64,000 nucleotides of DNA from Flavobacterium akiainvivens (GTDB lineage Bacteria; Bacteroidota; Bacteroidia; Flavobacteriales; Flavobacteriaceae). Below, piece after piece: positions 58,153-64,000 of the stretch. The notes under the pieces are model-generated. The model worked only from the letters and a program-made list of their open reading frames with translations, was not told where the DNA came from and searched no databases. The stretch spans positions 976,924-1,040,923 of the forward strand of contig NZ_LIYD01000005.1 in the NCBI RefSeq assembly GCF_001278115.1, read 5' to 3'. Both the position numbers and the translations under genes were made by a program. The first letter of the stretch is position 1; every line of letters begins with the position of its first letter.

Positions 58153-58156
58153 TAAC

Positions 58157-59011
58157 TTAGCTGTTTGTATAAGTAACCTTTTTTTTGTTCACTTCCAGTT
58201 TCAACATATTAAATGCTGTTTGCAGGGCGCTGGCCAGTGTAGATTTAGTTATAATGTTTGAAAGGTCTATGCCTAAGTGCACTACAATCTGGGCAATTTC
58301 CGGCCTTATGCCACTTATAATGCATTCGGCACCCAAAAGCCTTGTAGCGCTTACCGTTTTTATTAAATGCTGGGCCACAAGCGAATCTACTGCCGGTACG
58401 CCCGAAATATCTAAAATAGCGATGGTACTGCCCGTTTCAACAATTTGCTGTAAAAGGTTTTCCATAACCACCTGTGTACGGGCGCTATCTAAAGTTCCTA
58501 TAATGGGTAGCGCAACCACACCATCCCATACGCGGATAACAGGGGTCGAAATTTCTGTAATTTCATCGGTTTGCCTGGCTATTACATCTTCACGCCCTTT
58601 AATATAGCCTTCAAAGGTAAGTATGGCCATGTTATCGATAATCTTGCTGATTTTAAGGCTTTCCTTATAAAGTATGGAAGGGTCTTCAATTTCGTTGGAA
58701 AGCACTTCTAAAAGGGCTTCTTTAAAACTGAATAAATAGCTGCCTGTTTCTCTTGGAGAAAATCCCCTCTTGGCCCGTGATACAGATATCCCCATAAGTA
58801 CTTCATGTACTTTATCGTATCCCCTTGAATTCTGGTCTTCTATAGTGGCATCGCTTAACGCATCTAAGAAAGATGTGGCAAAGTCTTCAGAATCCTCTTT
58901 CTGGTCGTCTGTATTAAAGTAACTGTCTTCAGCCTTTTGCTTGGTAGTCCAAAGTTCAAGGATGGTTTCTTTTTTTTCTTTTAAGATTTTCACTGTTTTG
59001 TTTGTGTTCAT
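58157..59011 (-). CDS. rsbR: Stressosome sensor-scaffold RsbR
   Basis: 284 residues. The first 150 form an all-helical, globin-like sensor module without haem His that I can point to with certainty; the C-terminal part is a STAS domain (about 160-275; IAILDISGVPAVDSLVAQHL, GIRPEIAQIVVHLGIDL). Compared with B. subtilis RsbRA from memory, the two phosphorylated Thr (171 and 205) are both Ser here: Ser176 in GTLDSARTQ and Ser210 in AVDSLVA. It heads the operon rsbR-rsbS-rsbT-phosphatase-kinase. Only one RsbR is seen. Confidence 0.92.
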   Translation of the reverse strand: MNTNKTVKILKEKKETILELWTTKQKAEDSYFNTDDQKEDSEDFATSFLDALSDATIEDQNSRGYDKVHEVLMGISVSRAKRGFSPRETGSYLFSFKEALLEVLSNEIEDPSILYKESLKISKIIDNMAILTFEGYIKGREDVIARQTDEITEISTPVIRVWDGVVALPIIGTLDSARTQVVMENLLQQIVETGSTIAILDISGVPAVDSLVAQHLIKTVSATRLLGAECIISGIRPEIAQIVVHLGIDLSNIITKSTLASALQTAFNMLKLEVNKKKVTYTNS

Positions 59012-59086
59012 TACTACTGGAAGTTTCTAAATTAGCTAACGATAATACAATTAGGGTCACCTGCATTTAGGCATGCGTATCGCTAT

Positions 59087-59094
59087 CAAATATA
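59087..59094 (-). promoter_or_regulatory. Candidate -7 promoter box of the stressosome operon
   Basis: Minus-strand TATATTTG matches TAnnTTTG. A TTG at 59112-59110 lies 15 bases upstream, slightly short. The leader to the rsbR start would be about 70 bases. Confidence 0.45.
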
Positions 59095-59293
59095 GTGTTT
59101 TAAAGTATGCAATTTTTATTTTAATTTACTTCTAAATTTTGTCGCGCACCTTCCACTAATCATTACACAAAGCTAACTTCACAATATAAACCCTAATGTT
59201 CAGTATAGCAATTGAAAACAAAATCTCTACCTGAATACGCCGAGCTGTTGTGTTAAGAAGGTATGCTTTTAAATAACGCGGAGTTCTCGGCTT

Positions 59294-59430
59294 TTATATG
59301 GGGCTTATTTGTCTTTGTTTTTCTTTAAATGCCTTGAACGGATCCGCTGCTCCACTTTGACGTTTTAAGCGTCTTGGAAATATCTAGTGGAAAACAGACT
59401 AGATGTCCTGAAACGCCTTTAAAAACTGCA
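59294..59430 (-). pseudogene. Possible C-terminal gene remnant upstream of the stressosome operon
   Basis: On the minus strand SGHLVCFPLDISKTLK is readable, and after one extra base RQSGAADPFKAFKEKQRQIS then PI to a stop at 59294. No start is present. It looks like the frameshifted end of a lost gene within a 600-base region (59012-59607) that otherwise holds only the operon's leader; no other gene was seen there. Confidence 0.3.
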
Positions 59431-59607
59431 AATGTTCAAATTTTCAGGTTTTCCTGTTTCCTCCTTTAATGCCAAAATTTATCTCAACGTTTGGTTGAAA
59501 GTGGGTGTTGAAAGGTTAGTCTTTCAGCTGCAAAGTGAACCATTTTCTTGGAATAAAGCCATTATCCTTTCAGTACAGCTCACATTGTTAAATACGACCG
59601 ATGCAGT

Positions 59608-60609
59608 CTATTTCACTTTTACAATTACCTTGCCTTTTGCCCTTCCACTTTCTACATGCTGTAATGCGTCATTAGTTTCGGCAAATGGATAGGCCTTATC
59701 CGTTACGGTTTTTACAACGCCTGACTCGATAAGTTTACCGATTTCAGTAAGCTGTGCACCGCTTGATTTCATAAAGAGAAATTGATAATCAATGCCTCTC
59801 TTTTTCGCCTTTTTCCTGATACCGGCACTAATAAGCGAAAGTATCAGGCGGATAACCCATGAAGCACCAATTTCTTTAGCAAATTCGGGAGTTGGAGGGC
59901 CGGAAATTGATATGACCTTACCACCGGGGCGTACTACGTTTAATGATTTTTCAAGCGTTTTGGTATCCTGGCTGTTTAGCACCACGTCATAATCCTTTAG
60001 TTCGTTTTCAAAATCCTGTGTTTTATAATCAATCAGCACATCGGCACCAAGTCCTTTCAGCAGAGGGAAACTTTTCTCACTCGCTGTCGTAGCCACTACA
60101 GCACCTAGGTGTTTGGCTACTTGTATGGCAATGACACCTACGCCTCCGGATCCTGCCTGGACAAATACTTTCTGCCCTTTTTTTACCTGTGCTATTTCTA
60201 CCAATGCCTGCCATGCCGTAAGGGCAACGAGGGGTATCCCGGCAGCATCTTCCATAGAAAGGTTTTTCGGCTTTAGCGCAAGGTCGTTTTCGCTTACTTT
60301 TAAATATTCCGCAAAAGTGCCAATATTATGGTCAGACGGACGGGAGATTACTTCATCACCTACTTTAAACCGGGTAACTTTACTGCCCACCTGAGTTATC
60401 ACCCCCGCCAGGTCATGCCCCAAAACAAAAGGTGGTTTATATGTCAATATTAGCTTGAACTCGCCGGCGAGTATTTTGGTATCAAGTTGGTTTACACCCG
60501 CAGCGTATATTTCAACCAGTACCTCATTTTCTTTTATAACAGGGGCAGTTACCTCATCAAGATGGAGTTTCTCTTTTTTTCCATATTTTTTTACTACAAA
60601 AGCTTTCAT
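59608..60609 (-). CDS. Zinc-free medium-chain dehydrogenase (quinone oxidoreductase-like)
   Basis: 333 residues. GroES-like N-terminal half (GHDLAGVITQVGSKVTRFKV) and a Rossmann half with the NADPH loop QAGSGGVGVIAIQVAKHLGA. The zinc-ligand Cys/His set of alcohol dehydrogenases is missing, so this belongs to the NADPH:quinone reductase / enoyl reductase group that reduces quinones and alpha,beta-unsaturated carbonyls. Last gene of the TetR-headed cluster, 8 bases after an SDR gene. Confidence 0.92.
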   Translation of the reverse strand: MKAFVVKKYGKKEKLHLDEVTAPVIKENEVLVEIYAAGVNQLDTKILAGEFKLILTYKPPFVLGHDLAGVITQVGSKVTRFKVGDEVISRPSDHNIGTFAEYLKVSENDLALKPKNLSMEDAAGIPLVALTAWQALVEIAQVKKGQKVFVQAGSGGVGVIAIQVAKHLGAVVATTASEKSFPLLKGLGADVLIDYKTQDFENELKDYDVVLNSQDTKTLEKSLNVVRPGGKVISISGPPTPEFAKEIGASWVIRLILSLISAGIRKKAKKRGIDYQFLFMKSSGAQLTEIGKLIESGVVKTVTDKAYPFAETNDALQHVESGRAKGKVIVKVK

Positions 60610-60617
60610 GTTATCTG

Positions 60618-61382
60618 CTATTTAAGTTTGGCGTATTCTTTCTTTTGGTTAATAAGGTTGTAGGCTGCTGCCGGTACCAGGCGGTTCAGTGCATAAATAA
60701 CCTTGGTGTCCCCAGCACGTATTATAAATTTATCTTTTTTCAAACCATCTATCAATATAGTAACCAAGGATTTTGGGCTTATTTTTTTGTCCTGACGGTC
60801 TGCAACCATATCGGTATCAACCAAAGGTGGCAGCAATTCAAAAACTTTAACCGTGCTGTTGATTGATTTCAAGTGCGAACGCAACGAAGTCGTGTAAAAC
60901 GATAGCGCTGTTTTAGATGCGGAATATGTTGCTTCAATTACTGATGGTATAATGCTAAGAATAGATGTAGTATTGATAATCGCTGCTTCAGGTCGCTGCT
61001 TCAACATTTCTATAAAGAGGTTGTTAAGCCGAATTACCCCAAAATAGTTTACTTCCATTTCATACACAGCTCCCGCTACGTGGCTGTCACTCGCTTTGCC
61101 AAGATTTAGTGGCGGTACACCCACACCTGCATTGTTGTAGAGTATGTCTATTCCACCAAGAGCATTTACTTGTTCAAACAGAGCCTGTACATCTTCAGCT
61201 TTAGAAGCATCACTTTGCAGTGCAATTACACCCGGGAGTTCCTGCATTGCAGCATCAAGTTTTGTTTTATTCCGGCCGGTAATAATTACTTTGTTGCCCA
61301 ATGCTATAAATTGCCTGGCTGCTTCCAGCCCAATTCCGGAAGCGCCTCCGGTAATCAGTATCGTTTTTCCTTGTACGTTCAT
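60618..61382 (-). CDS. Short-chain dehydrogenase/reductase
   Basis: About 254 residues from the ATG at 61382 (MNVQGKTILITGGASGIG), which puts the NAD(P) motif TGGASGIG near the start as usual; 14 further codons upstream are open. NNAG at about 85 and the catalytic Tyr-Lys in YSASKTALSFY are present. The sequence resembles the DltE-like group. Substrate unknown. In the same cluster as another SDR, an Old Yellow Enzyme and a quinone-oxidoreductase-like gene. Confidence 0.9.
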   Translation of the reverse strand: MNVQGKTILITGGASGIGLEAARQFIALGNKVIITGRNKTKLDAAMQELPGVIALQSDASKAEDVQALFEQVNALGGIDILYNNAGVGVPPLNLGKASDSHVAGAVYEMEVNYFGVIRLNNLFIEMLKQRPEAAIINTTSILSIIPSVIEATYSASKTALSFYTTSLRSHLKSINSTVKVFELLPPLVDTDMVADRQDKKISPKSLVTILIDGLKKDKFIIRAGDTKVIYALNRLVPAAAYNLINQKKEYAKLK

Positions 61383-61456
61383 TTGTTCTGAATTGAAAGT
61401 TATAACCATCCGCTTTATCGTCAATTACAAAAGGTGATCAAAGCGGATAGTGTTGC

Positions 61457-62185
61457 TTATGCCTGCGTTAGTTTACCCATTGCCTCAGCGATAGCACCGG
61501 CATAAATCTTTGTTTGTCCAACCGGAATATCAAACTGGTTGTTTTCTAAGCCAATGAATAGTTCATCGGCAACTTCGCTCGGCGGGATGCCGTTTTCGCC
61601 GCCTATGTATGATGAGAATTCTGTATTAACCAGTGGCGGATAGACCTCAAAAATGCCAAGGTTTTTCTGCTCTTCAAAAGTTTGCCTTAAGGCCGTAGTA
61701 TAGCTATGCAATGCGGCTTTTGTAGCACCGTAGGTAGGAATAGCTTTATGGCTGCCATACACCGCAATAGATGAAATGTTGACAATTGCTGCCTCAGTTT
61801 TTTGGAGCAGGTGCGGTAGTAAAAGCTCATCAAAATGTATGATGGCAAAATAATTGGTATTCATCTCTATCAGTGCTTTCTCGTGGGCATTAGTCGCCTC
61901 GGCAAGCGAATAACCAAAAGCCGCCCCGGCATTGTTTACTATGATGTTTACATCGGGATAATTGTTTTTTAGCTCCTCTGCAATCCTTATCCTGTCGGCT
62001 TCTACAGATAAATCTCCCTGAATGCCTATGGCATCCCCTAGTTCTGCCAGTGCTTTTTTAAGGCGCTCTTCGCTACGGCCGTTGATAATAATTTTGTTGC
62101 CTGCCGCTTGTAACTTTTTTGCTATGGCTAAGCCTATACCGGCACTTCCGCCGCTGATGAATATGGTATTTCCTGTTGTTCTCAT
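61457..62185 (-). CDS. Short-chain dehydrogenase/reductase, DltE-like
   Basis: 242 residues. Cofactor motif SGGSAGIGLAIAKKLQAAGN, NNAGAAFGYS, and catalytic YGATKAALHSY. It is similar to the downstream SDR (60618-61382), which suggests an old duplication, though they differ in length and many residues. Substrate unknown. It lies 38 bases after the Old Yellow Enzyme gene. Confidence 0.9.
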   Translation of the reverse strand: MRTTGNTIFISGGSAGIGLAIAKKLQAAGNKIIINGRSEERLKKALAELGDAIGIQGDLSVEADRIRIAEELKNNYPDVNIIVNNAGAAFGYSLAEATNAHEKALIEMNTNYFAIIHFDELLLPHLLQKTEAAIVNISSIAVYGSHKAIPTYGATKAALHSYTTALRQTFEEQKNLGIFEVYPPLVNTEFSSYIGGENGIPPSEVADELFIGLENNQFDIPVGQTKIYAGAIAEAMGKLTQA

Positions 62186-62223
62186 TTTATTTTATTTGAT
62201 TTTATTTAAAAAAAACGTCCTTA

Positions 62224-63315
62224 TTAATTAGTTAATGCAGGATAATCTGTATATCCTTTTTCCCCGGGAGTATAAAATGTATCCTGGTCAGGAGCGTTAA
62301 GTGCAGCGCCTGTTTTAAAACGTTCTACCAGGTCAGGGTTGGCTATAAACGGTACACCAAAGGATACAAGGTCGGCATCACCTGCCTGAAGTACTTCTTC
62401 AGCGGTTTCTTTTGTAAAACCACGGTTGATGATAATTGTACCATTATAAATTTTACGGAAATGTTTTGCTACTTCCTGAATCGCATTGCTGTTACCAGAC
62501 ACATCAGTAAAAGGCTCAATCAGGTGGATGTAAGCCAGGCCGTAATCGTTCAGGCGGTTAACAATATAATCATAGGTTGCAATGGTTTCGTCATCAATTA
62601 AAATACCCATTATACCATTAAGGGATGGGTTAAGGCGTACCCCCACTTTTTTAAGGTCGGTTACTTCTGTAATGGCATCCAGGATTTCGAAAAGTATGCG
62701 GGCACGGTTTTCAGGCGTACCTCCATACCCGTCTGTCCTGTCATTGGCTTTCTTACTGAAAAACTGTTGCAGCAAATACCCGTTGGCACCGTGGATTCCC
62801 ACACCGTCAAAACCGGCTTCAAAAGCATTAACAGCCGCTTGCTTAAAATCAGATACGGTTCTCTTAATATCCTCAATAGTCATTGGTTGCGGCGCTACCG
62901 AGGGTTGGAAACCGGTTGCAGTGAATACCTGCTGCCCGGGGTTAAAGTTTGATGGTGCTAAAGGAAGCCTGCCCTGGTGAAGATCCGGGTGCGAATAGGC
63001 TCCGGTATGCCAAAGTTGTGCGAATATTTTACCTCCTTTTTCATGTACGGCTGTAGTTACCAGTTTCCATCCGTCAACCTGATCTTTGTTGTAGATGCCC
63101 GGTACATTTACCACACCTATGGCTTCTTCACTCACAAATGTACCTTCGGTAATAATTAGTCCAGCCGTGGCACGCTGCGCATAGTAGGTAGCAGTTAATG
63201 CCGTAGCCACGTTACCTTCGTTTGCAGAACGGGAACGGGTCATAGGAGCCATTACAATCCTGTTGTTTAATTCAGTTCCTTTAAGGTCATAATTTTTAAA
63301 GAGTTTGTTTTCCAT
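62224..63315 (-). CDS. Old Yellow Enzyme-family alkene reductase
   Basis: About 363 residues from the ATG at 63315 (MENKLFKNYDLKGTELNN); 18 further codons are open upstream. FMN-barrel motifs: NRIVMAPMTRSRS, IITEGTFVSEEAIG, the active-site AQLWHTGAYSHP and the HGANGYLLQQFFS stretch. It reduces the C=C bond of alpha,beta-unsaturated carbonyls and nitro compounds with NADPH. It follows the TetR gene by 60 bases, and its promoter region contains TAGACT/AGTCTA words that may be the regulator's site. Confidence 0.93.
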   Translation of the reverse strand: MENKLFKNYDLKGTELNNRIVMAPMTRSRSANEGNVATALTATYYAQRATAGLIITEGTFVSEEAIGVVNVPGIYNKDQVDGWKLVTTAVHEKGGKIFAQLWHTGAYSHPDLHQGRLPLAPSNFNPGQQVFTATGFQPSVAPQPMTIEDIKRTVSDFKQAAVNAFEAGFDGVGIHGANGYLLQQFFSKKANDRTDGYGGTPENRARILFEILDAITEVTDLKKVGVRLNPSLNGIMGILIDDETIATYDYIVNRLNDYGLAYIHLIEPFTDVSGNSNAIQEVAKHFRKIYNGTIIINRGFTKETAEEVLQAGDADLVSFGVPFIANPDLVERFKTGAALNAPDQDTFYTPGEKGYTDYPALTN

Positions 63316-63373
63316 AACTATATGTTTAACTTTTTTATAAAATATACTTTTTAGTCTATTTTTGGTCAAAAAA

Positions 63374-63398
63374 AATTAGACGGTATAACTGTCTAATT
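63374..63398. promoter_or_regulatory. Palindrome near the TetR stop, candidate operator or hairpin
   Basis: AATTAGAC and GTCTAATT (8-bp arms, 9-base centre) lie at the very end of the TetR gene. A related half-site AGTCTA stands at 63353-63358 before the Old Yellow Enzyme gene. It could be a TetR-family operator or simply a weak terminator. Confidence 0.35.
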
Positions 63399-63972
63399 CT
63401 TCCTTTAGGTTTTTAATAAGTTTGTGCATCATCTTAGCATCATTTAGAGTTCGGCTCATAACAATACCTCCCTCTATAGCTGCAAACATTTTAAATGCGA
63501 AAATCGCACTATCTAAACGCCTTGTAAACTCGCCATTTTGTTTTCCTTCTTCTAATATGCTGATTAAACTTTCCTGGCCGAATTGTAAACGTGCGGCCAC
63601 TTTTTTCTTAATATCAGGAAAGTTGTCGTCTGCTTCAACAGCAGTATTGAAAAATGGGCAACCGCCACTTATGTACGTATCTATCGGGTTTTTATAAAAA
63701 TCCATAAAGGCAAAAATTTTACCCTTAGCTGTTTTTTCATTAAGTACAACCCGGCTTATCTTTTCGGCCATCTTGGTAAGGGAATAGTCCACAACCTGGG
63801 CTGACAAATCTTCCTTGCCTTCAAAATGGCCATAAAGACATCCTTTCGTAAGCTTCGTTGCCGCCAATACATCATCAATACTTACCCCCGAAATTCCCTT
63901 TTCATTATATAAGGGTGCGGCGGTTTCTAATATAAACTGCTTCGTTCTTTCAGCTTTAGACAACATTTTCAT
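63376..63972 (-). CDS. TetR/AcrR-family regulator
   Basis: 198 residues. The N-terminal HTH is typical: LYNEKGISGVSIDDVLAATK then LTKGCLYGHFEGKEDL. The C-terminal part has no recognised ligand but a GGCPFFNTAVE stretch with a Cys as in some TetR proteins linked to electrophile response. ATG at 63972 or 63966. It heads the cluster and is likely to repress itself and the genes below, releasing when a reactive compound is present. The last is inference. Confidence 0.92.
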   Translation of the reverse strand: MKMLSKAERTKQFILETAAPLYNEKGISGVSIDDVLAATKLTKGCLYGHFEGKEDLSAQVVDYSLTKMAEKISRVVLNEKTAKGKIFAFMDFYKNPIDTYISGGCPFFNTAVEADDNFPDIKKKVAARLQFGQESLISILEEGKQNGEFTRRLDSAIFAFKMFAAIEGGIVMSRTLNDAKMMHKLIKNLKEELDSYTV

Positions 63973-63986
63973 TTCGTTTTACATTG

Positions 63987-63994
63987 CAAATGTA
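63987..63994 (-). promoter_or_regulatory. -7 promoter box of the TetR gene
   Basis: Minus-strand TACATTTG then CAATG fits TAnnTTTG, 14 bases before the start codon. The -33 region would be outside the window. Confidence 0.5.
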
Positions 63995-64000
63995 CTAAAA

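Noticed and set aside
59432..59692. 86-codon plus-strand frame
   Set aside because: It overlaps the 3' end of the dehydrogenase gene and has no recognisable features.

Overview
The window looks like a chromosome segment of a Bacteroidota bacterium, most probably Flavobacteriaceae close to Flavobacterium. The evidence is bacillithiol-type BshA, a flavobacterial LptD/TamB outer-membrane set, a TonB-dependent receptor with a carboxypeptidase-like N-terminal domain, alkali-poor ribosome binding sites, and several promoters with the flavobacterial -7 box TAnnTTTG. No rRNA, intact tRNA, CRISPR array, transposase or integrase is visible.

Layout. 0-2.5 kb: two tandem repeat-type secreted paralogues (the first cut by the window edge) and an M28 lipoprotein peptidase. 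2.6-13.8 kb, minus strand: PrcB-like lipoprotein, bshA, DUF1801 protein, a GH3/serine-hydrolase fusion, then a run of amidase, MlaD-like protein, membrane Fe-S protein, HAD protein, CCG Fe-S protein and two conserved proteins. 13.9-17 kb, plus strand: lptD-like gene and ridA, divergent from the amidase through overlapping promoters. 17-20 kb, minus: sugar kinase-like ATPase, gap and pfkA. 20-30.6 kb: tamB (minus), then tsaD, rsmE, a secreted protein flanked by an inverted repeat pair, an rhlE-type helicase, a small lipoprotein, a conserved protein and a secreted endonuclease/phosphatase. 30.6-33.4 kb: small unknown genes, an XRE regulator, AT-rich DNA and a broken gene.

The region 33.4-45.1 kb is bounded by two direct repeats. 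Each resembles a tRNA 3' end plus its terminator, which suggests an old genomic island. It carries an envelope module (PAP2 phosphatase, LTA-synthase-like enzyme, TonB receptor, histidine kinase, response regulator) divergent from a copper module (Cys/His-rich exported protein, HMA-DUF3347 protein, multicopper oxidase fused to a beta-barrel-like tail) and an XRE regulator. 45.2-48 kb holds a quinone-reductase-like flavoprotein, a Tat-exported aldo/keto reductase and an AraC regulator. 48-54.7 kb holds a fatty-acid desaturase, a cation/proton antiporter, a YciF-type ferritin-like protein, two very small genes and a 749-residue protein of unknown function.

54.7-59 kb is a stressosome operon: rsbR, rsbS, rsbT, a SpoIIE-type phosphatase with its own GHKL domain, and a PAS histidine kinase. 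The kinase begins with a degenerate RsbT-like domain. No sigma factor is present, so I infer that stress signalling may leave the stressosome through the kinase. This is the best candidate for an under-described system here. 59.6-64 kb is a TetR-headed cluster of Old Yellow Enzyme, two SDRs and a quinone-oxidoreductase-like enzyme, probably for electrophile detoxification.
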